From contig JANBPT010000401.1 of the NCBI GenBank assembly GCA_027575765.1, forward strand, positions 1-38,186: DNA of 38,186 bases, in the 5' to 3' direction. The notes under the pieces were generated by a model. It saw only the letters and a list, made by a program, of their open reading frames with translations, did not search any database and had not been told where the DNA came from. Every line of letters starts with the position of its first letter. Position 1 is the first letter of the stretch. Origin of the DNA: Tieghemiomyces parasiticus. Its lineage: Eukaryota > Kickxellomycota > Dimargaritomycetes > Dimargaritales > Dimargaritaceae. This document shows, piece by piece, positions 13,701 through 25,351 of the stretch. The translations under genes were made by a program, and so were the position numbers.

Positions 13701-16306
13701 AAACCCAGGCCGAGCAGCTGCGCGGCCTGGTTCGCAGCAGCGGTAAGATGGTCTTACTCGACTCGCTGCTCACTCGGCTGCGGGCGGGGGGGCACCGCGT
13801 TCTCATCTTCTCGCAAATGGTGCGTCTATTGGACATTTTGTCCGACTACCTCGTCCTGCGCAATTATCCGCACCAGCGCCTGGACGGCAGCGTGGCGTCG
13901 GAAGCACGCAAGAAGGCCATCGACCAGTTCAATGCCCCGGGCTCCCTGGACTTTGTGTTTCTGCTCTCCACCCGCGCCGGCGGGTTGGGGATCAACTTGA
14001 CCGCCGCCGACACCGTCATTATTTTCGACTCGGATTGGAACCCACAAAACGACCTGCAGGCCATGGCCCGCGCCCACCGTATCGGCCAGACCAAAACCGT
14101 CAACGTGTACCGGTTCATCTCGAAGGAGAGCATGGAGGAGGGCATGTTTGAACGGGCCAAACGCAAGATGGTGCTCGAGTACTGCATTATCAAGCGCATG
14201 GACACCTCGGGCAGCGGAGTACTGGCTGGCGGTCGGGGTCTCAACGGGGCTGCCAAGGCCGCGCTGAAGGAACTGGCCGGGGACGGGGCCGACCGGCTGG
14301 CGGCGATGGTTCCGTCCGGCTCAGGCAACCAATTCTTCAACAAGGACGAGCTTAGCGCCATCCTCAAGTTCGGGGCCGCCAACGTGTTTAAGGAATCCGA
14401 CAACGAAAAGAAACTGGATGACCTGGACCTCGACGACATTTTGGCCCGCGCCGAACACCACGACACGGCCGCCGCCCCTGACGCTGAGGTACTGGGCCTC
14501 CAAGGTGAGGACTTCCTGAGCCAATTCCAGGTGGCCGATTACGCCGCTGACCAGGACTGGGACGACATCATCCCGGAGGCCGAACGCCAGCGTGCCGCTG
14601 ACGAGGCTGAGAGTGAGCGGCTTCGCGAGGAACAGGAATTATATTGGTCCAGTCGCCGCCGTCGCAAGGTCGTGTCGTACGCCGAGGATGGTGCGCGGGT
14701 GGCCACCGCAGCCTCCGCAGCCGCCGGAGGTGGCAGCGGCGACGCCAGTGGCGCTGTCTCGACTAGCCGACGCGGTCGCGGGGCTGCCGGGGGCGGGGAC
14801 CCCTCCGTGTTTTCAGAACGTGATATCCGGGCCTTGTACCGCGCCGTGCTAAAATTTGGTGACCTCCGTGTTCGCTACGAGACCGTCACCGAGGAAGGCG
14901 ATCTAGCCGATAAGGACCGCGCCTCATTGGAGCGGGTCTACGATGACTTGATCGCCGCGTGTGAGAAGGCAGCCAGTGGTAGTGGTACGGCTGGCAAGGG
15001 TAACGACCCGGCTGGGAGCGACGGGGACGAGGCGGCCGATGAAGACGGTGGTGACCGTAAGACCACCAAGTCCAACACCATCACGTTCCGCGGGGTTACG
15101 GGTATCAACGCCTCTCAGGTCCTACAACGGGTCGCCGAACTTGGCTGCCTGGCTGCTCAGGTGGCGCCGTGCGATCCGGTCACGCGGTTCCGTTTCACCG
15201 CCACGCTTAAACCAGTCCACAACTGGGCGTGCACATGGGGCCAGAAGGACGACTCGTTGCTCCTGGTGGGAATCTACAAGTATGGATTCGGTAACTGGGA
15301 GCGGATGCGAGAGGACCCGGCGCTGGGGTTCACAACGAAGTTCTTCATTGGACCTAACGCCGCCGCCAGTGGGAGTGTCCAGGCACCTCCACCACCCCCG
15401 GCCAGCAGCAAATCTCGACCCAAGGCCAGCCGGGCAGCCGCCGCCGCCCGGACGATCGATGCTCCTAAGGGCACCCACTTGGCCCGTCGTGGCGAATACC
15501 TCCTCAAGGCCCTGCAGACCCAGGCTGCGGCCGCCGCGAAGCGCGCCAAGTCGTCGTCCTCTGCCAAATCAGCAGCCGGTGGTTCTAAGCGTAGTCGGTC
15601 CAAGGCCGCGGCCGCCCCGGAACCCAAGCGGGCACGCACCACCAAGTCCGGCAGCCGGAGCAGCAGCAGTCGACGGGCGGCCACACGGCGTCGCTCGGAT
15701 TCCGGCGTTGATGATGATGATGGGGAAGTCTCCGGGAACGGCGGGGCCGAGTCAGGCGACGATGACCTCTACGGATCACCTACGGCCTCCGGTACCACCC
15801 AGCGCCGGCGACGTACCAAGACCGAGACAGGTGGCGACGATACGGACGATTTTAGCCCACGTCGGCCCAAGGCTGCGTCCCGGACAGCGACCTCCACCAA
15901 GACCCGTAGCACCAGGACTAGTGGACGCGCGACCGCATCATCCTCCGCTCGTGGAAAATCATCCGCGGCTGCCGATGACAGCGCTGGTGGTAGCGCTTAC
16001 CTTCACTATGATAGCATGGATGATGACGATTGTAAGGAGCAGATGCGCGGGGTCAAGCACGAGCTCAAACGGATCCGCAAGGAGGACCCTTCGGCGTCAG
16101 CCGAGGACAAACTGCGCACAATCCGGGAGTGTATTAAAACTATCGGTAGCCATATCGACGCCTGCGTCCGCGACACCACCCGCCGTGTCGATCACGAGGC
16201 CGGCCAGCGGCAGCACCGTCATCTCTGGGCCTTCACCACGTACTTTTGGCCCCGGCCCGTGTCGCCCGAGAAGTTGCAATCTATCTATAACAAGATGGCC
16301 GAGTGA
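10746..16306 (+). CDS. CHD1: CHD1 chromodomain helicase, ATP-dependent chromatin remodeler
   Basis: CHD1 slides and spaces nucleosomes on transcribed genes in the nucleus. Exons 10746-10758 (13 nt), 10978-11328 and 11457-16306 join in phase to 1737 residues. The ATG is supported by a tight GTAAGT donor, correct phase and an in-frame TAA at 10686-10688 with no ATG between. Order of parts: acidic Ser-rich N terminus; chromodomain 1 about 304-379 (YELLVKWQNW, TWET); chromodomain 2 about 411-509 (MEYLVKWGGLPY, TTWE); Snf2 ATPase with Walker A DEMGLGKT at 572-579 and DEAH box at 708-711; helicase C lobe (KMVLLDSLL, RVLIFSQMVR, STRAGGLGINL, ARAHRIGQ); the GELSAILKFGA-like DELSAILKFGA block; the WDDIIPE block; SANT/SLIDE-like DNA-binding region (NWACTW, YKYGFGNWERMREDP); Lys/Arg/Ala/Ser-rich linker; and the C-terminal CHCT (DUF4208) domain (YDSMDDDDC, HLWAFTTYFWP). 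Yeast Chd1 is 1468 residues; the excess is low-complexity sequence. Very sure of identity. Confidence 0.96.
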
Positions 16307-16946
16307 TTGAGCATTGTCGCGTCCTTTGCCATGACATGGTTCTGACCTTTTAGGAGATATACTTTTTTCACCCAAGTTTTCGTGTTCCATAAATTCTGTT
16401 CCTCATGTGAAGCCCTTTTGAAGTTATCCGAGGCTGGTAAGAGAGCCGGGGTTGAACGGAGCCGAGCTGCAGCATGGGAGGGAGGTGTGCCGTGCAGGTT
16501 TATTCGGTCGGACCGATTAAAGGCCCTCCTTGATGGCAAGGCCGTGCCTGGAACAGGTTGCGCATGTTTAGTTGGCCTGCGTAGTATATTTCCTCCTCTA
16601 ACGTAGCCCTTGAGACGAAGCGGCGGTCAAGCCAAGGGTTAATAATGAGACATCTAACTGGAAAAACGTGGACAGCTTCAGGTCGGTGAAAATTCAAAGT
16701 TTGGCCAGGGCCACTTGTAAACCCCCCCCCCCGGGACGCTTTCGCCCCCCCCCGCCCAGCCTACCGGTCGGAGTCCACAGTGAACCACTCAGCTCCCCTC
16801 CCACATCTTAAGTTGCTCACAAAACCGTCGCCATCGATCGAGGCATCTGAATTGTGCATCCCAGTGATACTTCTCTATTGTCAGTCTCGTCCTCGATTCC
16901 TTTTCCAAAACTTACCTGCCGTATTCTATTGCTCACATTTGTTACC
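16307..16946. other. Intergenic: CHD1 3' region and CCT6 promoter/5' UTR
   Basis: No gene seen. Two C runs lie close together, eleven C at 16722-16732 and nine C at 16745-16753, about 200 bases upstream of the CCT6 start. The sequence from about 16860 to 16946 is pyrimidine-rich and is probably CCT6 leader. In the CCT6 start frame there is an upstream stop TGA at 16848-16850 and no intervening ATG. Confidence 0.5.
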
Positions 16947-19077
16947 ATGTAAGTCCCGCCCACCCCTCCTGGTCACTATGATCGATCTCACCAAAGTCAT
17001 CAAGACCACCGCCGCACCGGGATCTGAGGATCAGGCGACCCCATCCCGGTAGCCAAATCCCTACAGACGAGGAGATTACACCCTCGATTGGAATCTGTCT
17101 TCCACTAACCCCTTATTTCCAACCGCATATCTCGACCCACTTCCGCCCCTGACTCCATCTCAATAGGGCCTCCTCCGCGATTCAACTCATAAACCCCAAA
17201 TCCGAGGTGGCCCGCCGGGGTCAGGCTCTCCAGCTCAACTACTCCGCTGCCGTCGGGCTCCAGGAGGTGCTCAAGTCGAACCTGGGGCCTAAGGGCACGA
17301 TCAAAATGTAAGAAATATTGGGTACACTGTCTTATGAGCGACCCGTCGCGCCTTCTCGCAGGGCCGACTTGTGGACAATGTGTTTTCGAATCTAACCTGT
17401 ATGTCCGTCGGCTTTCCTATCCAATCGTTTTCATTTTCTTCTTTTTCTTCACCCGCTCATCACAGGCTCGTCGACGGTGCTGGTGGCATCAAGATCACAA
17501 AGGACGGCAAGGTGCTGCTGAGCGAGATGGTAAGTAATCAAAGCCCGGCCCCCTTCTGGGGCCTTATTTACCCAACCCCCATGACCATTGTCGTAACACT
17601 TACATCTGTCCTAACCTCCGGCTCGACTCATTCACCCCACTTCACCTCCTCGCAGCAAATCCAAAATCCCACCGCCGCCATGATCGCCCGCGCGGCGACC
17701 GCCCAGGACGAGATCACCGGTGACGGTACTACGGGTGTGGTCCTGCTTGTCGGCGAGCTACTCAAGCAGGCCGAGCGCTACACGTCGGAGGGTCTGCACC
17801 CGCGGATCGTTACGGAAGGTTTCGAGGTGGCCAAGCAGGCCGCTCTGAGCTTCCTCGACAGCTTCGGTGTGACCCCAACCCGCGACCGCGAGGAACTAGT
17901 TTCAGTGGCCCGCACCGCCCTGCGCACTAAGGTATCCGAGACATTGGCTGACACGCTTACGGAGGCTGTGGTGGACGCCGTGCGCGCCATTAATCTGTCC
18001 GACAGCCCCATCGACCTGCACATGGTGGAGATTATGAAGATGCAGCACCGTTCCGAGTCGGACTCCCGCTTGGTGCGCGGTTTGGTGCTCGACCACGGGC
18101 CCCGTCACCCGGACATGCCCAAGCGCGTGACGAACGCCTACATCCTGACGCTCAACGTGTCTCTCGAGTACGAAAAGACCGAGGTCAACTCGGGCTTCTT
18201 TTACAGCTCAGCCGAGCAGCGCGATAAGCTGGTGGAGTCGGAACGCCGCTTTGTCGATGCCAAGCTGCGCAAGCTGGTGGAGTTCAAAAACGAGGTGTGT
18301 GGCGGGGATCCCACCCGCGGATTTGTCATCATCAACCAGAAGGGTATCGACCCGCTCTCCCTGGACGTCCTGGCTAAGCACAACATCTTCGCCTTGCGCC
18401 GCGCCAAGCGCCGCAACATGGAGCGCTTGCAGCTCGTGTGCGGCGGTATTGCCCAGAACTCTGTTGATGACTTGACCCCGGACGTGCTCGGCCACGCCGG
18501 CCTGGTCTACGAGCATGTGCTTGGAGAGGAGAAGTACACCTTTGTTGAAGAGGTCAAGGATCCCAAGTCGGTCACCCTGCTCATCAAGGGCCCTAACCCG
18601 CACTCGATCGCGCAGATCAACGATGCCGTGCGCGACGGGCTCCGCGCCGTCAAGAACGCCCTGGAGGACCCTTACCTGGTCCCTGGCGCCGGTGCGTTCC
18701 AGGTGGCTTGTGCCGCCCACCTCCGCGGGGAGGTCGCCGCCAATCTGAAGGGCCGGGCCCAGATGGGCGTACAAGCCTTTGCTGACGCGCTCCTGATCGT
18801 TCCCAAGGTGCTGGCCCAGAACGCCGGGTTCGACGCCCAGGATACCATTGTCAAGCTGCAGGACGAGCACCGTGAAGGCCACGTGGTGGGTATCGATCTC
18901 AAAACCGGTGATGTGCTCGACCCGCGTACCGAGGGCATCTGGGATAATTACCGTGTCATCCGCCACCAGCTGCACTCGTGCGCCGTCATCGCCAGTAACT
19001 TGCTCCTCGTTGACGAGATGCTGCGCGCCGGCCGGACGTCTCTCAAGCCCGAGAGCGATGCCCTGATGCAGCAGTAG
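16947..19077 (+). CDS. CCT6: CCT6 (zeta) subunit of the TRiC/CCT chaperonin; start codon split by an intron
   Basis: One of eight subunits of the cytosolic chaperonin that folds actin, tubulin and many other proteins using ATP. Exons are 16947-16948 (only AT of the start codon), 17167-17307, 17466-17529 and 17656-19077, giving 542 residues; CCT6 proteins are usually about 530-546. Exon 2 gives [17 protein letters not shown], matching the CCT6 N terminus, and contains no ATG, so methionine must come from AT|G. The ATP motif GDGTT is at 91-95. CCT6-specific blocks include [63 protein letters not shown] and [16 protein letters not shown]. The motif that is GAGAxE in many CCT subunits reads GAGAFQ here, lacking the glutamate, as I recall also for yeast Cct6. 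AATAAA at 19313-19318 is a possible poly(A) signal. Very sure of identity; fairly sure of the split start. Confidence 0.95.
16949..17166 (+). other. CCT6 intron 1, interrupting the start codon
   Basis: The donor is GTAAGT right after AT at 16947-16948; the acceptor is CAATAG ending at 17166, followed by G. A possible branch site CTAAC lies at 17105-17109. Splicing creates ATG GCC TCC. Unspliced RNA would read ATG TAA, so an unspliced transcript could not make the protein from this site. Confidence 0.8.
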
Positions 19078-21300
19078 TGCACGTGTGGTGTTTTACTTAT
19101 TCAATTAGTTTTTTTATAAGACTGGCGTCTACTTTACCCATTTTGGTTCTTCAAATGGCATCCATGTTGCGAGTCTGGCTATTTACGCACACCTTACCTT
19201 TCTACCGCCTTTGATTATTCTTATCAGCGTTTAGTGTGGTAGCCTATCGGACTGTGATTCCGTTTGACATCGTTTGCTTCGCTTTTGGACCAATCCGCTA
19301 GTCATCCTCCGTAATAAAAGAATACAGGATTGGAGCTTAAGTCATACTTGAGGCTAGTGACTTGTCAGATGCTTGGATATATCATGAGAATGCAGACGAA
19401 CGAACAGCCGGAAAGTCTACTCATGCCACATGCGGGACTAGCCACTCCATCAATAAAGTAAAGCAAGGGAAATGGGCCGAACCAGTCGCAATTGCAAGTT
19501 GGGGCAGCGTGCTCGGGTGATAATGAAACCAGATGAGTGATTGAGATCATTGGTAATACCAAGACTACATATAGGCAGCCCTCTTTTCAGATTACCTAGG
19601 TTTTCCTGGCATTTAACGACGGGTTAGTCTCTAATGATGACACCAATACCAGACTGCAGCGGATAGACGGCTTAGTGATGATGGAGTCCACCCAGGAAGA
19701 TCCAATGTATTTTTGACGTGGGCCCACTGTACGCTCGAGTCTCTACAATACGGCCTTTTTCGTTCATGATCCTTACCGATGTGCATTGGGCGTATGCGCG
19801 TGTCCATGTTTTGCTCAAGGTTCCCCGTACAGTACACTGTCTATCTGTCTGGTCACTGTATCCCATCTGTTTCCACCCTTGAGAGATTAGTTAATGGCCC
19901 ATGCCGCTCGCCCGCTTTATACCTATCGGTTACATGATGGTCGACTGACTTTACGGCATGGCGTGGGATCGCCAATCCTCTTGAAAAGCATCACCTCCTG
20001 GATGGTTGGGTACAAATTCGGTTATACCACACTGAATATACCTATTTGAGGAAAAGGGAGTTACCCTTGGAGGCTAGGCAGTCATACTTGTTGTCGGCGG
20101 CGCTCGCTTGATTATCTGCTGGTGATGATACCTACCAGGTGGTATATGTATGTACATACGGTGTGCGAGAGAGAGGGGGGGAGGCCTGCTCGCGGACACA
20201 TACTCGAGACAGATTTTCCGCTATCTTCCTATGCATTATTTAGGTTAGTTTGGTTTCCAAGGGGGTATGTGCGGGAGAAGGGGGGGCTTTACTCGCGAAG
20301 TGATTATTGTATACAATGATGCGACGGGTTGCAGCGAGGTTGTCCCGTTGATTGGGAATCAGATTGGAAGAAGAACAAGACCCGCGAGGGCCGCGGCGAC
20401 ACATCCAGGTTTCCTCACGTCTAAGGAGCCGTCGAGTAACGGGGGCAAAACGTGATATAAGGTCCGGGTAGCGCTTCCTCTCCTTCTCCCGTCCCAAAAC
20501 CACACCACTCTCCGGTCCTCCTCGGTTTAACCTAGCGCCCGTTTCCTCACTTATCTTTCCGTTCGCCACTTTGCTAGTGTTGCTTAATACATCCTTACCT
20601 CGGCCTACCTTAATGACACAAGCATCCTTCCTCTATGACGTGACATGACCCTACCCGCTCCCCTACCGTGCCATCTTCAACGTGAGGTTTACTGGTCACA
20701 GCGCCTAATCAACCCGTTTATTTCGCATTCTCACTTGACCGCTTCACAGGCCTAATTGATCCCCATTAATAGCAATACCTATCTCGCCGGTTTCGAGATA
20801 GCCCCCACATCACAAGGACAAAGACGCACCCGCCAGCCAGATCGGGCAACTGCCACACAATCATTACCCGCCAGCTCTGAGGCTTCCGAATCTTAGCCTT
20901 GACACCTGCTTATCACGTTGAATTTGGACCGTGATCTTCTAGGAAAAGCCGCCAACCCTGTTCGGTTTATCCGCCGACCAGGCCAATTAGCACCGAGACC
21001 CGTTCCTCCTACTTGTTTCAGTCAAATCCGAAGATCTACTCTAGCGTGGCCGGTCCCACGCTACCACGTTTTTACTACCAGGTGATTATTACACAGTTGG
21101 CTATCCCGAGTCCAAGACTTGAATATACTTTGATTACTTCTTGCCCAGACATTCATCTTGCCACCAGCTTTTCGTGAGAGTCCGCCATCCAAACGGTTGA
21201 TTCCACCCTTGATCCCCCCCGCTTCGCTACTGGTCTTTCTCCCAAGGTATCGCACCCAGCCTTCTGAGCCCACCCCTCACCCGTGCTGATCAGCGCCACC
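19078..21300. other. Intergenic region between CCT6 and first LITAF gene
   Basis: Over 2.2 kb without a gene I can support. The left part is moderately AT-rich; the right part (about 20450-21300) is pyrimidine-rich on the plus strand and is the likely promoter and leader of the first LITAF gene. Open frames here are short and lack motifs or the GC-rich third positions of the true genes. Confidence 0.4.
19313..19318 (+). terminator. Possible CCT6 poly(A) signal AATAAA
   Basis: AATAAA lies 236 bases after the CCT6 stop codon on the same strand. Fungal poly(A) signals are loose, so this is only a candidate. Confidence 0.35.
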
Positions 21301-21954
21301 ATGCCCAAAACACAATTCCTACCGTACCCACCGCAATCCCTGTCGGCCGTCAACTCCAACCTTTCCATAACCTCGATTTTTGAGACCCCCGACTCCCACC
21401 ATCGCAACCCGATGCACGTCGTACTGCGGTCTACGCCGCTGCACATGCAGCCTACGAAAGATTTGGTCGTGCCCACAGCGCCCTGCGAACCTGTAGGCGC
21501 CCCACCGCAGCGGGTCCCATGGTTTCGCCGCTGGGCCCGTAACTTTCAGTCCCCGGCACCGCCGCCGGGTTCCACATGTTCTACTAATTCGGCTAGTTCC
21601 ATTATCGCCCCCGTCACCAGTCTAGAACCCTTCGCCCCGGGCGCAGGTTCCATGGCGGGCCCCCTTGCGGCAGGAGGAAGGGTAGGAGGCACGATCTATC
21701 CGCCGGCTGACGCATCCGCTCCTACCGTGAAGTCTACCGAAAAGGAACCCATCTTCACCCACTGCTACCAGTGCGAGAAAAAGGTCACGTCGGCGATTCG
21801 GTATCAGAACGGCCGCAAGGTTGGCATGACCGCGTTGATCCTCGGCATCGCCTGTCTTCCCCTCATTTGGGTGCCCTTCGTTAATAAGTCCTTTAAGGAT
21901 GAGATTCATTACTGCGAGACGTGCAAGACCGAGTTGGGCCGTATCCCAGCTTGA
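21301..21954 (+). CDS. LITAF-domain membrane-associated zinc protein (copy 1)
   Basis: A single-exon gene of 217 residues from the first ATG, which sits in a good context (GCCACC before ATG). Residues 1-145 are Pro/Ser/Ala-rich and probably disordered. Residues 150-217 form a LITAF domain: HCYQC with Cys155 and Cys158, a 20-odd residue hydrophobic segment at about 173-194 (GMTALILGIACLPLIWVPFV), then KDEIHYCETC with Cys205 and Cys208, and GRIPA at the end. In the family the two CxxC halves bind one zinc and the hydrophobic part dips into the cytosolic face of late endosome and lysosome membranes. The pattern DxxHxC before the second cysteine pair is a family hallmark. A second, shorter copy lies 2.6 kb downstream. 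Function in this organism is unknown; domain call is strong. Confidence 0.85.
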   Translation: MPKTQFLPYPPQSLSAVNSNLSITSIFETPDSHHRNPMHVVLRSTPLHMQPTKDLVVPTAPCEPVGAPPQRVPWFRRWARNFQSPAPPPGSTCSTNSASSIIAPVTSLEPFAPGAGSMAGPLAAGGRVGGTIYPPADASAPTVKSTEKEPIFTHCYQCEKKVTSAIRYQNGRKVGMTALILGIACLPLIWVPFVNKSFKDEIHYCETCKTELGRIPA

Positions 21955-24598
21955 ACCGTTTCCCAGTAAAGTACCATCATTTTGACTACATCTCGCAAGC
22001 TTGGTATCGGTCCCTCTATGACACCAGTACTCGCATCGCGCCGACCCTGTATTCGTCCCGTTTTTATTATTACCGAGATCCGTCTATGCACACTATTGCC
22101 TATGGCATCCGCACCGGGTTACCTGACTAGTGTTGCTGTTTTCTTTGTCCCCGACTCTTAGTCGCTTTCTTTGAGTTTTCTATGGCATCATGTTTTTGAG
22201 ACTGGTAAATTATACGCCTCGCCACATTCTACTAAACGGATGCGTTCGAGTTGGAAATTTCATTTCACGTTCTGATGTCAGGCCTACCCCCTGCAAAACT
22301 TAAGCTTATACACCATAGGCCTCTCCTCGCGGCATTAATCAAATCTAACTGGACAGCAGACACTCTGTCATATTCTCTTAATATATTTTTCAATCCAATG
22401 GTCTAGGAAATACCCTACCAAAGCATCTACCGGAGAATCCCTTATTTTCTCAGTCGATGTAACTGTTAATTTTGAGCTAAGGGTTATAGAGCTCACGGGT
22501 CACCCTATCGACCGATACAACGTTTTACATGCATTTAAATTGGGTTTTATAAGTCAAGGGTGTGATGTGGCTTTTCATCCTTCCCCTAGTACCGTGGGCT
22601 ACAGCCTATTTCGTTTGCCTAATTTCTTAACTGCACAATCTCTCATAACACTCCCATCCCCTTGATTTCCTGGTCAAGGGATTTCTATATATCAGTGAAA
22701 CTACCAGTCTATCCAACCGCCCGAACTGTTATATAGCGCATGGGTTCTCTAAGAAGTCCGCGCCAATTAGGAAATCCGCCTTGACCACTTGACCATTTCC
22801 ATTTCCTCAGGCTAACCAGTGACGCTGCCCTGTACAAGACCTGGCTTGGGAACGCACCTGGCCGAGATGAAAGAGGGGGAGGGCGAAGGACGGACCGGGC
22901 GGCTTCCGAATGGACATTACGCCCAATACCCAAGCGTATACGCAGTCCTATCCGTAAGATAACATCAAGTGAGAGGTAAGGCTGGGTCGAGTTGATTAAC
23001 ACTTGTGCCCCGCCTCTGCCTTTCCTGATTCTTTGGCTGTCAATTTTGCACATCCCAGATACCAACAACGAAATGTTCACACCCAACTGGCCTAGGAGTG
23101 GATCTGGTCGGGCGCTGTCAAGGGCGCGGGGCGGCCGCTGAAAGGTCGAACCCAAGTTTCGTGGGTACCTTGGTTTTTGCTTGGTGAGCCTGCAACGAGT
23201 CAGTAGTCCATCGAGGTCCTGAACTAAGCGTCTATGGGAATGCTGGGAGTAGGGTGAGAAACGAAGAGAAATGGGGAAGGGTCATTTTCAACGACCGAGT
23301 TCAAGGGTGTCCTAACCCTAGCCAATAAATGCAATACAATACTTATATGAACCGCCCTCGCCCTGTTCGCCCCTCCCCTCTCTCGGATGCCACCTTGCCT
23401 TCCTACTGCAGTCCGCGTATCAGCCAACCCCTAGCCCTCCCGCCCGACTGTGGTGGATTACAGATATTTTCATACCACTGTTTGCCCGTCTGTGTGAAGG
23501 TATCCAACGCTTGGACCAGTGAGGGGGTAAGATGCGATGGCGATGTGACACAGGAGAGAAAGAGGGAGGAGAGCGCTCGTAGATCGCCAAAATTCGCTCA
23601 ACCCGGCTAGCCTATCGCTTAACCGAAACCTTCGATTGGTGGTTCCCATCACAAGGAACAGGCTTGAGAAGGCCTACGGGTACCTGCCATCCCCTCTCCC
23701 AGACCTCTCCCCCGCCTAAGGGCTCATTCGCCGACCCGCACTTTGGTGGTGCAACAGGAGAGAAAACATGTTGGCCTGTAGAGGAGTAAGTTACCAAGGC
23801 AAGGGTGAAAGACAGGGAAGGAGGCGGAGTGAGCGGGGTCGGGCAAGAGTTCAGCATAGTGCAATGGACCCCAAACCACGGGAGCGAATCAGCACCCGAC
23901 CCGGTGGAAGTCTGTGAAGTTATCCCTTGGTGCTTACCCTGCAGGACGACGCCAGGCCTTGATGGGGGCGGGCCGCTGGCGCAACCCCTGACCTAGGCAG
24001 CGTCTAGGATTAGCCTCCCCACAGTTTCCCCCGCTGAGAATTTATCTCGGAATAGAAGCACGATAGCGATTCGACAAGGGCCCGTATAATCACTCGCCGC
24101 AACTCCCGTCCACACTGGATATGAGCCAGAGAGTAGCCAGGGGAAGGGATCCGTGCGACTGGACGTGTAGTGTACTTGCTGCGATGAGGACTTGCCTGCC
24201 AGTCATCCTTATATCTTGAAAGTGCAGCGGGCTCGAGTTGGTGAGAGTACGTATGCCAGTTGGTGGGATTGGCTGGTAGAGGACCTATATAAACCCATCG
24301 GCCAGTGCACCCTAGTCACTAGCCTGTCTGTATTACTCGTTAATAACCCCCCCCCCCCCCTACAGCCCTCGTCATTCCGCCCAGCGATGCCCTGCGCCCC
24401 ACGTTTTACCAGTTCACCTCCAATATCGCGCCTACAAGCACGCTTGATTATTGCCATACCCATCTGAAGCGATACCGTCCCTCTAGCAACCTCATCCTGC
24501 CGCGACCGTCGAACACCATTACATCCTACAACCCTTCTCGTCCGTCCGGGTCATCCACACGTACGCACATACGGCCCTTACTGCTGGTCACTACACCG
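21955..24598. other. Intergenic region between the two LITAF genes
   Basis: 2.6 kb with no supported gene. A run of fourteen C at 24347-24360 is the longest homopolymer of the window. The minus-strand open frame at 22709-23155 has no ATG at its apparent start and no recognisable motif. I saw no degenerate third LITAF copy here by eye. Confidence 0.4.
24347..24360 (+). repeat. C14 homopolymer
   Basis: Fourteen consecutive C in intergenic DNA about 240 bases upstream of the second LITAF gene. It is the longest of seven C or G runs of nine or more bases, all outside coding sequence. Confidence 0.9.
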
Positions 24599-24934
24599 AT
24601 GGGCAAAAATTCTCGCTCTTACCCATCCTCCATCTCGTCCCCCTCCAGTACCGGTGACAGACCACGGTACACGCCAACTCCCATGTCCGGTATCACGGCA
24701 CCCGCAGGGTTTATCCTAAAGGACGCCCCGGTCACCATCATTTGCCCGCGGTGTCAGGCCCCCGTTCAGTCCGTCATTGGCCGCCGTAACGGCGCCAAGG
24801 CCATGAAGGCCGCCCTCATCACTAGTATCGTCTTTTTCCCACTTGCCTGGGTCCCGCTCTGCACCAAGTCCTGCCAGGACGAGGTTCATATTTGTCCGCA
24901 GTGCTGCCATGAGCTTGGTCGGATCCCAGCCTAG
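24599..24934 (+). CDS. LITAF-domain membrane-associated zinc protein (copy 2, short form)
   Basis: A single-exon gene of 111 residues. After about 40 Ser/Pro-rich residues it is essentially all LITAF domain: ICPRC with Cys49 and Cys52, a hydrophobic segment at about 69-88 (MKAALITSIVFFPLAWVPLC), then QDEVHICPQC with Cys99 and Cys102, and LGRIPA at the C terminus. The last six residues LGRIPA and the pattern WVP...KS..DE.H.C are shared with the gene at 21301-21954, so the two are paralogs in tandem order. This copy is close to the minimal length of LITAF-like proteins such as animal LITAF and CDIP1 relatives. It probably sits on the cytosolic face of endosomes; that is inference from the family. 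Confidence 0.83.
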   Translation: MGKNSRSYPSSISSPSSTGDRPRYTPTPMSGITAPAGFILKDAPVTIICPRCQAPVQSVIGRRNGAKAMKAALITSIVFFPLAWVPLCTKSCQDEVHICPQCCHELGRIPA

Positions 24935-25351
24935 TCCGAGACTCGTCTTACGGGGGAGGTGACGACCAGGTTTTGCCCAAGAGGGCGAGGGGGGAGGAGG
25001 ATCAGGACGAGGTAATAAGAGCGCGGATTAAAATTCCCCTCTCTGCCCGCAACTCACAGCCCTCGTTAGCCATCCTCTCTAACCGATTGTCTGTTATCCC
25101 CCCCCTTGGTAGCTGATGGCGCCCAATTACTTACTGCTTTCTCTGTCCCGCTACGTCCCTTACATTCTTTGACCACACACAAGCACACACACATTTTGTC
25201 TCTCACTCCACTCGCTACCGCCTGTAAACTTGTACACAATTCTCTACATATTCTTCTTTCACTTTCTAATCCGCCTAATACACCTGTCGACCTTACACCA
25301 ATATAAACCATTCGCCTGTTCATATTTTACTTCACGATTCGTCTCTCATTC
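24935..25351. other. Intergenic between LITAF copy 2 and the small two-exon gene
   Basis: No gene seen. The right half (about 25120-25350) is pyrimidine-rich on the plus strand with short CA-rich stretches and probably serves as promoter and leader of the next gene. Confidence 0.4.

Noticed and set aside
14961..16310. 449-codon open frame on the plus strand in another frame
   Set aside because: It overlaps the CHD1 C-terminal region; its Arg/Pro/Ser-rich translation is what a frame-shifted reading of a GC-rich linker gives.
21283..21300. GTG as an earlier start of LITAF copy 1
   Set aside because: GTG starts are not expected in fungi and the ATG at 21301 has a strong GCCACC context.
22709..23155. 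148-codon open frame on the minus strand between the LITAF genes
   Set aside because: It has no ATG at its left edge, no motif, and codon use unlike the real genes.
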